From: Pelomyxa schiedti
Lineage: Eukaryota; Evosea; Pelobiontida; Pelomyxidae
Reading direction: 5' to 3'
Assembly (NCBI GenBank): GCA_020536535.1
Contig: JAHLWZ010001059.1
Span: 1 to 23,159 of the forward strand
DNA: 23,159 nt
The notes below the pieces were generated by a model, which was not told the origin of the DNA, made no database searches, and was given only the letters and a program-made list of their open reading frames with translations. Positions within the stretch are counted from its first letter, which is position 1. Every line of letters starts with the position of its first letter. Positions 10,144 through 20,562 of the stretch are shown in pieces. The translations under genes and the position numbers were made by a program.

Positions 10144-13100
10144 ATGAGACGCCAAACCGCTGCTTCAGCTCTCGAAAAGAAAACAAAACCCTCTTCGGAA
10201 AACTTTCAAAAAAAAAAAATGATGCTTCGGGGCACCAACGGGTGCAGGGATGAGATCGCACCAAGTTGGGTGCGAGTGGAGGTAGACATCGTTGGGTGGT
10301 TGTCTGTGACCTCGGTGACAATGAGATTCATGAGCAACGAGGTAATTGGTAAACCGTGTACGTGGGCGGTTTTGAATTGTGGGATTGCAGGCACCACATG
10401 GCGAGTCTGTTGCAAAAGATGAATTTGAGTTGATTTTTGCCCTACCTGAAAATTCAACTGTTTGTGGTTATGCTGCTGACATTGAAGGTTTGTTGTTTTT
10501 TGTTTTGTTTTTCTTTCCCTCTGTGGCTTCAAACTACTTTTTTTTTTTTTTTCACAGTAGAATCTTTTGTTAGGAAAGATGGTTGAAGCCAATGTGATCG
10601 AAAAACAAGTTGCACGAGCTGCTCTTGAGACTAGTGTATAGAAAATTTCTCTTTGGACAATGAAGTGCTAAGTAAACAAGATAAGGGCCAATAAGGGAGC
10701 GAGCCTGGCCGAAAAAACTTCTGGCAATCTTTTCAGGGTTCGAATTTTTCCCGTTCTCCCTGGGATTGCTCGCGTTATCAAAGTTGCCTTCAGTAAAACT
10801 CTTGGCTGTGATGGCGTTTATAATTTCCCCTTGAAGTCCTGTGCTGATTCCACGTCAATTAAAGTTCGTCCCTCTCTTTTCCATCACCTGTGAACCAATT
10901 ATATTTGGGTCTTGTTATTATTTAGATAAATGTCTTTTCTCTGTCCCCGAATTCTCCTCTTGTTACTCTTGGTGCTGAGCGCTACTCAATGACTCAACAA
11001 AGTGAAAGCAATGGTGTGGTTACTCAACATTAATCTTTTCTCTTATTTATTTGTCAGCAACTCAATATGAATTCAGCTTCTCCACTGATCTGCATTCTGT
11101 AAATACTACCATTTGCATCCACACTGGACTAGAATTGATTGACCAAGCCACAATACCTGCGTTTACAGAACGTGGTGACGAGGCTATTGATGACAATGAC
11201 TTTACATTTTTCTATGCCCCACTGGTTCTGAATTCAACGAATATTCCGCAGTCAATGTCCCCCTCGGTTGTTGTGGTTCTATGGGACACTTCCCAAAGTA
11301 GATTAGAGTGCAATAAGTCCAGGTATTGTTTTGGTCATCCCACCTATCTTAAAAAGAAAAGAGAAGTGGAAGCCTTGCTCTTCCTGCTTAAGAACTTGAA
11401 TCCTTCCTTTATTGACGTTGTCTGCTTTTCCAATCAAGTTACTTCTTATGAACGCTTTTCTGTGTGTAATCCAAGAAACAAAATATATTCTGAATGGTAC
11501 TGGAGGGATCAGATAGAGTAACAACTACAATGAACTTCATCACCAACCTTTCATATGACGGTGGCACCAATTTAAGTGCTGCTGTGAATTGGGCTGCTAA
11601 GTCTTTTTCTGCCATTAATGGAGTCATAGGGCTACTCTTTAGTGACGGTTTAACTTCCTGGGGGGAGGTATTCCCAACAAGAAAGTTTTTTGAGTATTCA
11701 ACTCTTTTCCTAGGAGTATAAAACCGTAGAGATGCTGAATATTCCCTTTTTTACTTTTACTGCCTCTGTGCGTGCCGATTTTCTAGTTTTACAAGTATCC
11801 CACCCTTTTTCCCCACTGAGTTTCACACTCCATAGAGAATCGCAAGTGGGACAGGAGGCCTTTTCTTTAACCTACAAGAGAACAAGTAGCGTTCCCTTCC
11901 CTGTTTCTTTTAACAATTAATAGAGACGTGTCTGCTGTCCTGGCAACTCGTGTTTATTACATGCGCGCAACTGACGTAACTGGTCGAATAGTTTCCGATG
12001 TGTATCCGTCAACACCACAACCAGTTGGTACACCCTTCTGGATTTCTGGGAAAATTATTACACCAATACATGAAGGTTGGAAAATCAATTTAGACTATTT
12101 ATGTCTAACATTCACCTTTCAAGACATTATCACGATTCACTTTTGTGTGCCCTCAACAAACATCTCTTTCACAAAAGCTGTGTCTGTTTCGCGAAATACC
12201 GTGACCACAGCACCCATGGGAATAGGTTATTTTCTTCACGTATTATAAGGGTCGATATCAAACCAAGGTATAGTATCAAGATTTTGGGCACAGATGCTGG
12301 TAAACGAAAAAGCTTCCTTTGGAAACCCAAGCCACAGTAAGGAAAATATTATCTCCTTGGCAAGAAAATACAAGTTGCATTATCTCCCTTCCAATTATGC
12401 ACTAAGATAGGATTCCAAAGATTTGTTACAGATGACACTTCTTTTATGCTACTCGACTCTCTTGATCAAGTATACCCCACGGTTACCATGTCAACACACT
12501 TTTTACACCCCCTTTCCTTTTTCACAAGTACTTGGAGCATGGAATTGAACCTGCCGATTCCCTTCCAGAAATCAAAAAAGAGTATGAAGTGAAAATTGCA
12601 CTCAGAGAAGTAAGCATGTTTCTTTCACCTAAACCCTGAGAATTATCCTTCCCATCAAGGCTGAAAAGGCAAGAGATTTGGTGCAGTATAGCCAGTATGT
12701 TGCCAAAATGTGGCGGAGGAGAGTTTCTTGGTGGGAAGCACATTACGATGGCTGTACCCGAGTGTGCTGGTATAGTATAACTTCCTGAACTAATAAAAAT
12801 CATCAGAATTGCTTGGACTTGAACTTTTTGTCTTTAGAGGCAGCCCAATACCAGGTCAATGATAACAATCGGCCCTTGGAGCCAGATTTTATTCCTCCCA
12901 CTCCCGAGCCTGCTCCTAAGCCAGCAGTGGAAGCACCACGAGCTGCTTCCGGCACCTTCGGTCTCTTTGGACGTAGGAAATTACATCCCCCTCCAGAACC
13001 GAGTGAATTGGTTGGCTCTTCATTCTGCCCTCTGTAGCTCACTTTCCAATAGATAAAAAATCTGCGCGAGGCAAGTGAAGCTATAGAAAAGCGAGGATAC

Positions 13101-15930
13101 CAACTCGAAAAGAGAATCAAGACAGAAAAAGAAAAAGCTCTAGCATTTCACCGAGCTAAGAATAAGCGTGGCACGCCTTTCCCAAGTTTGATGTAATGCT
13201 AAATATTGTCTGCAGCATGTATGTTCTCTCTTAAGCAGGCCAAATTACTATCTTCACAAATGGAGTCCCTGTTTACAAGACAAACTGCGATTGAACAGAC
13301 TCTTTTGACACTGGAATCAGCAACCACTAACCTGGAATGCATGAAAATTGGAGCCGCAGCCCTCGGGCAGGCCCCATCTGTGACCCTTTCAGTTGAGGAT
13401 TCAATGGACAGTATCAGAGATCAACTGGATTCATGTGAAGAGATAAGTGACGCTATCTCTCAGCCAATTTCGGAAATATTTGATGAGGAAGAGCTCGAAC
13501 AAGGTAGAGTTTCGACCAACATAACTAGACGTTAGACGTACAACATAGAGCTTGAGGAACTTGTCTTCGCAGAATCGGGCCAGGAAACAATAATGAAAAC
13601 CATAGCGTGCACTCCCCAGTCATCAGGAGTACAGTTAAATCGCAGCGAAGATGATGAGTTGGCTGAACTGGAAAGAATGATGATGGGAGATTATAGTCCA
13701 TCATGTTTTTTTCTTCCCTTTTGGAGTGCATCTTACAAAGCAAAGTGCCAACCAACACTTCTGAAGAAATATTGCACCAGAATGGATCAGAATCCGTTAC
13801 TCAGGAATTCTGTCAAGCAACCCAATACCCTGCACCTGATCCAGTACAATCTTGCGGCCATTTTAGTTTGGAAGCCCCTGTGCAACCATTTTCCTCAAGG
13901 CCAGAAGGAGATGAAAAATGTACGAAAGTGTTTGGGATCTTTACCCACCCTCACTACAGATGATTTTTCTTTACCTTCAGTGCATGATAGAGGCCGCGAA
14001 GTATCTGAGAGGTATCCTCACCCTGTTAGAAGTTGCCATCTCATCCTACACAGTGATGTGGAAAAATCTGGATGGTGTACAAAACAAGGAGGGTCCCTGA
14101 AAAGCTGGAAGAGGAGATTTTACGTGCTCAAAGGGAATAATTTATTGTACTTCAAGTCCCCAACGGTGGTTATTCTCACCCCAACCTTACCTCTTAATTA
14201 AAAAAAAAACCAGGAAAAAGAACCAGTAGCCTGCATTAAACTTGACCCAAGAATGGAGATTACCAAAGAAGAACGCCATACGCGTCATGTCCTCACCATA
14301 AAAAGTAGCTTCATTAACTTCTTAATCATTTAATAACCCCGGAAGTTCCCCGAAGATCCTACATAATGAATTTGGACTCTAAAGAGGAAATTGACTCCTG
14401 GGTGGATTGTTTACAGCGGAAGCTAGCCACCCTTGGTCCTGCCTTACAAATTCTGCCAATCCCACAAGGGCAAAGAATTCTACCAAGTTATCCATTATCT
14501 TCGCCAGTGCTTGTTGACATTGTTACAGTGATAAACAATTCTGAAAGATTTTTCCTTTCCCTCCCTGATGTTACCGTTCTCCAAGAATATGGACATGTCC
14601 TCAAACGTCATTCAAGTATGCCAGAGTTTTTCCCAGTATTCTGAGTTCAATAGACATCCTCAACTCTCTGAGAACAATAATTGAAAGCAATAGTGTCCTT
14701 TGCCTAAATCCCGCTTTCTTTATCCAAGTGGCACTGTGTCTTTTTGAACACGGAGGAATGTCACTTTTGTATTTACTCTCCTTAAACTATACAATTACCT
14801 CACGTTTCTGTTCCAAGATTCTTAAGTAACATGACTGAAAGTAATCCTGAAAACAGTCGGGCAATCCGATCGGCTTCTTTCCTTCTTATGCAAGCTGGAC
14901 TTATCGAGTTTCTTTCATTCTTTTCCCTTGTATCGTGACTTAAGTGCACATAGTGAGGCTATTTATCTGCTCGAGAAATGCTTGAAACTCCGGCAAGAGG
15001 AGCCCCAAGTCATTTTATATTTATCTTTTGATTTCTTAATGTAATCTTTCAGTCACACCGTGATCTTGCATTAGCTCTGATGCAAACCGGAAAACCAGGT
15101 GTGCTCCAACTAAAATCTAGGCTTTGGTGGTAAACTTTTCTGAATGCAGGTGATCTGGAGAGAGCACTGTCGCTGATGCACCACGTGATTACCCAAAGAT
15201 GGGACACTAGATTTGCCCAAATTCAAGTTGTTGCCCTTATGGTTAGTCTGCCTAGCTCTTTTTTTTTCCGAACCAAGGTGTCTGCAGGAGTTTAATTCCA
15301 TGTTGACAAGATCTGATACCCCAAGGTACTGAGGATTGACAAGTAGGAGGTTCTGAATTTTGATTCCATAGTACCACTTCTGTGGATCCTGATCCGCGAA
15401 TAATTTCACCAATTGATGTTGATATCCGCTGTGTAATGCAATGGGATACTGATATGACAGGCATACATGAGCCTTTTTTCTTGGGAATGAAAGTCTGCAG
15501 ATGTGGAGCTTATAGTAATAGAGCCTAATGGGGAAAAGTGCTTCAGTTTCAACAACCTCAGTAAATGTGGTGCATTAGTTTCCAAGAACTTTAGCCGCGG
15601 ATATGGCCCAACTGAATATATTGTATGCTAAATAATTCCACTTACATTTAAATGCCGCGAATAACCAGTTTCAAGATAAAAAAAGCTGTTCCTGGAACCT
15701 ACAAGATATTTGCCCGGCTATACCACACGCCGGACCCCAGGTATTCACACAATTATGCTGTTTTTGACTCACATCAATCATCCTTTCCGGAAAGCATTAT
15801 TGTTACCACCTGTGTGAGTGTTACTGTGGATTTCGGCAGAACAACAGAACAACTCGTGGGATACTGTGTAGCACCCGTCAGTCACAAAACTCCCGAGGTT
15901 CTTGTTGGAACAATAGATTGCACGAATTAA
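10144..15930 (+). CDS. VIT-VWA-Snf7-PH-DUF2135 mosaic protein
   Basis: About 1395 aa over 34 exons; introns are 37-86 nt. Order: VIT domain (10219-10930; GYAADIEG, EKQVARAALE, SGNLFRVRIFP); VWA (11230-11885; MIDAS DTSQS near residue 281, SYDGGT, IASGTGGLFF); the family-typical region IEPADSLPEIKKEY and RRVSWWEAHY (12529-12774); Pro-rich linker; Snf7 domain (about residues 660-866); second linker; PH domain (about 957-1050); helical/TPR-like region containing KLRQEEPQSHRDLALAL; and DUF2135 (QWDTDMTDVELIV, GYGPTEY). VIT-VWA-DUF2135 proteins are known; the Snf7 and PH domains are additions. Cellular role unknown, probably membrane- or vesicle-associated by inference. The start is uncertain: ATG 10144, or 10219/10222 after a poly-A run, or an earlier exon. 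The last intron (15741-15794) contains no stop and could be retained. The AATAAA at 16075 may be its polyadenylation signal. Confidence 0.85.
12838..13704 (+). other. Snf7/CHMP4-like ESCRT-III segment inside the VIT-VWA gene
   Basis: Exons 12838-13010, 13053-13170, 13216-13503 and 13549-13704 encode an almost complete Snf7 domain. It has a CHMP4-like start motif (TFGLFGRRK), basic helix 1 (LREASEAIEKRGYQLEKRI), a KNKR-type turn, LESATTNLECMKIG, SCEEISDAISQPI and an acidic tail with EDDELAELERMM. ESCRT-III subunits polymerise on membranes to drive scission. No in-frame ATG precedes TFGLFG; the frame runs in from the VWA part through phase-matched introns, so a separate CHMP4 gene is not supported. 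The intron after helix 1 can be read as GC-AG (13171-13215, keeping KNKRA) or GT-AG three bases earlier (KNKP). Tail intron 13705-13745 could instead start at 13696. Confidence 0.82.
14047..14440 (+). other. PH domain segment inside the VIT-VWA gene
   Basis: Three exons (13981-14165, 14214-14304, 14346-14615) give a typical pleckstrin-homology fold. It opens with SGWCTKQGGSLKSWKRRFYVL and NLLYFK, continues with acidic and basic strands (CIKLDPRMEI, HVLTI) and closes with the signature C-terminal helix EEIDSWVDCLQRKL containing the invariant Trp. The basic KSWKRR loop could bind phosphoinositides. This would place the Snf7 and VWA parts on a membrane, which is inference. Confidence 0.85.
15461..15500 (+). 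other. GC-AG intron
   Basis: Inside DUF2135 the coding frame ...DTDMT must join DVELIV. The only junction that keeps it is ACAG|gcatac ... ctgcag|ATGTG, giving a 40-nt intron with a GC donor. No GT lies close enough to serve instead. Confidence 0.75.
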
Positions 15931-16036
15931 TCCCTTATGGGCAATCAAAGTTTTTTTTTGTTTTCTTTGTTTAAAGTTTAAACATGGCAAGGTGTTTTGT
16001 TGGTTTGGTAAATGTTACAGCAGACTCTCTTTCGTT

Positions 16037-19000
16037 CTACCCGGAGATTTCTTGATTATTCTGTTTGAAATGTAAATAAAAGCCCATTGAGAAGGAGACA
16101 TACCAGTGAGAATCCTACAGGGACATCTGTGTCATCACGCACAGTGCGGACTTTAAGGAACCCCGAGTCCCAATCGGGGAGTTCCTGCAGTGCTTCTATG
16201 ACCCTTTCAGTTGAATAGAAGCCGTGATATAGGGTTCTGGTCTCTTCGGGTGTTGTTCCCTTGAGCTGATGGCCCCATGTCACGCACTCTATTCCATTCA
16301 CAACAAGTACATGTCCTTGGTCCAAGACGAGGTTATAAACCACTCCACTGGAATTAGGAATTTCGTGGACATCGTCGAGCTTGCCTACCAGCTCTCGTGG
16401 TGTAGTCCAGATTCCGTTTATTCTAACGGGATGTCCGGGTGTGATGCACAGGCCTCCTGGGAAAGATACCAGGTTTTTGTTTGGCCGGCTCAGTTCCACA
16501 AGGCACACCACTTTGGCCACCTTTCCGCCGCTTATCTCCACTTGGTCTCCTTTCGCCAGCTCACTTATAGGAACATCTCCTGTGCCGCGTAAATGGACGA
16601 GGCACTTGCCCGCGAAGCAGCCACCACCTCCACCGCCATAGTATGCTTCCATGACTGGTGGTGTGGGCTCGCGTGGTGGAGGAGAGGGAGCTTTCGGAGG
16701 CACGTAAGCGGCAGCTTTTGCAGGGGTGGGTGCGAACGCTGGTGTTGGTGTCGGTGGAAGCTTCGGGATTGGTTGAGGAGTGGGTATGGTGTTAGGGGTA
16801 ACTGGAGTCTTGCCTGATGACTTGACTGTGGCTGTGGGAGGAGGTAGTGAGATGAAAATCTTGCCGCCTGATTCAGATTTCTGCCTGAATAGTGTGCCAC
16901 CATACAGCTGGAGCCCAGGATCAAGCATGTTGGTGCATATTTCAAGTTGATGAGCACGAACTAGTGCGCGTAGGTAATGTTTTCCCCATCGGTTGTAACG
17001 AGCATTATCATTGACGGCTTTGGTCATTCTTCCACTTACATCAACATAGATTGCTTCAGCAAGAGGACTATTTGCAGCAGGGGCAGACTGAGCAACGGAC
17101 CTCTCCAGAGAGGACATATCTTGCTTGTATGAACCGGTGTTAATAAATTTACGAACGGAATCAATAACTGTGCATCGGATGTCTGCAAACATGGAGTCTG
17201 GTGTGGGTTGATAGGACGTCCCCGTGGCTGCAACACGCACCTCCTTTCCTTGTGAATTAGTCCAAACAAGAACTGCCTCTAGGTACTCTCCCTCTCCGCT
17301 GGTTGGGAGATAAAGAGGAGCTACAACGTGCTTCACTTGTCCAAGATGTAGAGCTCCCAGATTCGCAACCCTTCCCCATGTTGCATCCTTCACTAATACT
17401 CCCCCTTTTACAGGCCCTGCAAACTTGGAACCTCCTTTTAGCATTAAGTGAAGCATAGCTTGTTGTGTCAGCGTGGTAATAGAATTTGCAACGCAATTGA
17501 CAATGCAGGTCCCGATCAACTTTGCGTCTGGGATGAATGCAAAGCTACCGTTTCCTTCCTCAGCAAGTGCCGTAAGTAACTGGCTGTCTAAGTTGTAGCC
17601 AACCCCGAAAATATTGATCTGAAACTTGAAATCGGGGTGTGACTCCATATACCGCTTCAACTCTGGAATATGGCCCCGAGGAGGGTTGACATTTGGTTGG
17701 CCATCAGTGAGAAGAAGCAGGAACTGTTTGCGCGGGACAGTGCTTCCTTTAATTTCAGGGCCTGTACGGAGAGAGTCCATGCCCTTTTGTAGGCCTGCCC
17801 AGAGGTTTGTAGAGTCTAGGGGTATAAGTTTTGATACAGCAGCGAAAGCTGCTTCTCTTCCCGTAGAGTCAAGTTGAGTGAGGGGAAGAACTGTCCTGGC
17901 TGTGTCATCAAAAGTCACAACAGAAAGTCGATCCTCATCTCCAAGGAGGTGCACAATAGTGGACACACTATGCTTCACAATATCAAGAACTGTAAGGCCG
18001 TCGTCACGAATCACAGTGCCGTTATCATCACGATAAGTCACCTCGGTACCCATGGACCCACTTACATCTACACAGCAGCAAATATCAACAGGAACCCGTT
18101 GGCAAACATCAGGCACTCGGATAGTTATAGCAACAGGTGTTTCACGCACAAAATGTTGAGGAAGGTTTCCACTTGGTGCAATCTCGATTGCTACTAAGTC
18201 TTCAGACTTTACTTCATCTTCCAAGGGAACACCAGTAACTTCATCACCCCAACCATCGTCCTCCGCAGTGGCAGTTGTTTTACGGCTCATATCAACATCA
18301 GCCATATCTAGTCCCTAGCAAAGTTTCAGTGTCATTTTTCAATGAAATCTAAGAATACTGACCTTTGGTGCCTCTGCCTCCTCAGTATCTACAACTCCAC
18401 AGCTGTAAACTTGAATGAGCCCGGAAATGTGAGACCGGCAAATAGGACACTGCGGATTCGCGGAATTCTGCACGGCCGTCAAGCACGGCTTGCACCCACA
18501 CTGGTGCCCACATGGAACCACCAAGAAATCAGCATTAGCAGTCAAGCACACCGCACACTTCCCCTGCTTCGGGGTTGACTTGGCAGGAGTAGTGGTGGTG
18601 GTAGCAGTAGTACTAGCAGCAGCAGGAGTAGCAGGAGCAGTAGCGGTAGTAGTAACAACAATAGGCTCGTTAAGAAGAGCCAGCAAATCGCGGAACACAG
18701 TGTCCATGTTGCGCTGGGCGTTGAGGGCCTGGACGCGGCCGCCAAAGCACGGGACGATGAGGCCCAGCTGGGCGTGGAACGCGCGGATGCGCTGGCGCGC
18801 GGCGGCCTCGTCGAGGTCGCAGGCGCGGCGGACCAGGCGGTCGCGGGGCACCGCGGCGGGCGGCGGCGCGTAGCGGTCGTGGTAGATGGCTCCGGTGCGC
18901 GAGTCGGTCCAGCGGCCCAGCATGTTGGCGACGCACTGCGCGTCGGCCATCTGGAACACGACGGCGCGCTCCACCGCGACGTGGCGCAGGAGCTCCTGGG

Positions 19001-19381
19001 CCTGGCTGACCGTGCGGGGGAAGCCGTCCAGCAGCGCGCCCTTGGAGGCGCAGTCGGGCTCCGCCAGGCGGTCCTTGATCAGCTGGACCACGAGGTCGTC
19101 GGGGACAAAGTCGCCGGCGTTGACGAACGGCGCAACCTTGGCGCCGAGGGGGGTGTTGCGAGCGACGGCGTCGCGGAAAATGTCACCGGTGGAAACGTGG
19201 ACGAGGCTACGGTAAGAACAAAGTAGTGAGTTTTTTCGTCGGGTGGGCGGCCATATGTTTTTTGTTTGTAATAAAAACGTTTGTGGTACCCTAGTTTCAG
19301 ACTGAGTTTGTGGCATTGGGTGCCTTTGCCGGAACCTGGGGGACCAAGAATCACAATAACTCGTGCTGGTGTCGTTGCCAT
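16037..19381 (-). CDS. Adenylate kinase-RING-VWA-Hint (Vint) fusion protein
   Basis: Exons on the minus strand: 19381-19290, 19206-18363, 18314-16056, about 1064 aa. The N-terminus is an adenylate kinase (P-loop GPPGSGKGTQ at residue 13, STGDIFR, DGFPRT, LID motif GRWTDSRTGAIYH). A Thr/Ala linker leads to a C3HC4 RING (C248-C287: CAVC, CGHQCGC, CPIC). A 48-nt intron (18362-18315, AAG|gtcagt...gctag|GGA) joins, in frame, a VWA domain (MIDAS DVSGS at about 395), a Vwaint-like region, a Pro-rich hinge and a Hint domain starting at catalytic-type C878 (GGGGGGCFAGKC, TPGH, VVNGIECVTWGH). Without that splice there would be two genes 33 bp apart: kinase-RING ending at 18339, and VWA-Hint starting at ATG 18305. 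RING-VWA proteins are known (plant WAV3 type), which supports the fusion. A further intron (16118-16061) would move the stop to 16037 and replace a hydrophobic tail. Confidence 0.78.
16075..16080 (+). promoter_or_regulatory. Putative polyadenylation signal AATAAA for the VIT-VWA gene
   Basis: AATAAA about 145 nt after the plus-strand stop at 15930. It overlaps the 3' end of the convergent minus-strand gene, so the two transcripts probably overlap tail to tail. Confidence 0.4.
16200..16640 (-). other. Hint/Vint domain segment
   Basis: C-terminal part of the minus-strand VWA protein. A Gly run precedes CFAGKCLVHL, which resembles the Cys start of hedgehog and intein Hint domains. Next come the ISELAKGDQV block, a TxxH motif (CITPGHPVRINGIW) and the closing strand VYNLVLDQGHVLVVNGIEC. 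Such domains promote N-S acyl shift at the Gly-Cys bond and may cleave the protein or release an ester. The VWA-Vwaint-Vint order is a known eukaryotic architecture. Activity is inferred from the motifs only. Confidence 0.8.
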
Positions 19382-19669
19382 TCAACTTTTCTGCTTTTTT
19401 TTTGTTGGTTTTTTCCTTTGTTGATTTCAGCGGCGGAAACCAACGTTCTTGGCTTTTTCTCAGACCGGTGTAGGATTGAACCGTGCCCAATTAGCAAAAA
19501 GATCGCTCCTAGGCACACCGTGAGTATTGCTCCTTCTGAGTATTCTCAATACCCAATGTGTCTACGAACTCCAGAGCGCTTTCTTCACCCTTTTCTTTTC
19601 TCAATAGTTTTTCCAGTTGGTGCCTACTTGTGGGACCCGGGTGGTGTGGAGGTGTTCACAGACGAGGGG
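19382..19669. other. Divergent intergenic region between the kinase and ankyrin genes
   Basis: No coding feature is supported. It lies between the minus-strand kinase ATG (19381) and the plus-strand ATG at 19670, so it probably holds both promoters. A pyrimidine tract followed by tcaatag (19596-19606) looks like a splice acceptor and could end a 5' UTR intron of the ankyrin gene. Confidence 0.35.
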
Positions 19670-20294
19670 ATGTCATCACCAGATTCGTTGCTCGTGGGGC
19701 TCGCGTCCAGTAACACCCTCAGGGTGTTGGACCTCCTCCGGAGCCCACAGCCGCCTCCCATAACCAGAGTCCACATCCTCGCCTGCTGCACCAAGCACGG
19801 CTCCAAAGACCTCCTCTCCATTCTCCTCCAGCACCTCGACCGACCCACGAGTCCCCCCGGCCCTGGACTCCCTTCTCAACTCCCCCGGCAGCCCCAGCGG
19901 GGACCCCACCCCGCTCTTAGCGGCCTGCCTGAGCCGCCGCAGCGACCTCGCCCGCCTGCTGCTGGACTACGGCGCGGACCCGGCGGCCCCCAGGCACTCC
20001 CGCTGCACGGTGCCGGCGACCCTGAAGGAGTGCGTGCCGCTGTGGCTGGTCTGCAGCTCCCCGGAGCTCGGGGACGGCCCGCTGCGGGATCCCATAATGG
20101 ACGCGATGGCGAGGAGGTTCACGTCCGAGCCGTGGCAGTACTACGGGTGGCCTTATTACCAGCAGCCCGGTGTCAGGGGTGCGCCTTTGGAACTCACCCC
20201 CGCTGTATCGTTCTTGTGTGGCTGGCACCCCCGCGCTGGTGTGTGCGTTCTTCTATTATGGGACATTTTTGTGCCTCCAGGGTTTTTACACTGA
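19670..20294 (+). CDS. Ankyrin-repeat protein with a frame change
   Basis: From ATG 19670 the frame reads MSSPDSLLVGLASSN and an ankyrin-like helix pair (HILACCTKHGSKDLLSILL). The next repeat, DPTPLLAAC and LARLLLDYGADPA (about 19895-19985), is a clear ankyrin consensus but lies in the +1 frame and continues past CVPLWLVCSS to WQYYGWPYYQQPG. No ordinary GT-AG intron joins the two without deleting the TPLLAAC core. A GC donor near 19831 with an acceptor ending near 19901 would keep frame. An assembly indel in this C-rich stretch, or a real frameshift, are the alternatives. The end is uncertain: the second frame stops at 20294, and the hydrophobic segment after gtgtcag at about 20170 may be intron or 3' UTR. 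Confidence 0.55.
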
Positions 20295-20562
20295 GTTGTT
20301 GGACTTTTTAGGCAGCAAGTCTGTACTGTCACTGTGTGGAATACCTTATTTTATTGCTCAAGAGGTGCTGACATGCAAATTCACTTGTAGTTATTGTGGC
20401 ACAGTGGTGATGATAGCACACTGTGCTGTTCCATGGCACCTGGTATGCGAAATGCCTTTAAACTGGATAATGCTGAACAAAACAAACAAAAAAAAAGAAC
20501 CCAGCAAATAGTGAGCTTTATTGGAAATTTAAAAGGTATTACTGTTGTAAAACATATGAATC

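Noticed and set aside
9767-10321. Minus-strand 184-aa open frame between KPTN and the VIT gene
   Set aside because: It overlaps the VIT gene first exon, and its apparent Cys/Pro repeats are the complement of gcatttggga-type simple repeats.
12838-13704. A stand-alone CHMP4 gene
   Set aside because: There is no in-frame start codon before the Snf7 motif, and the preceding exon joins the VWA part in phase.
18774-19226. Plus-strand 150-aa Ala/Val/Gly-rich open frame
   Set aside because: Antisense of the adenylate kinase exon, where high GC removes stop codons.
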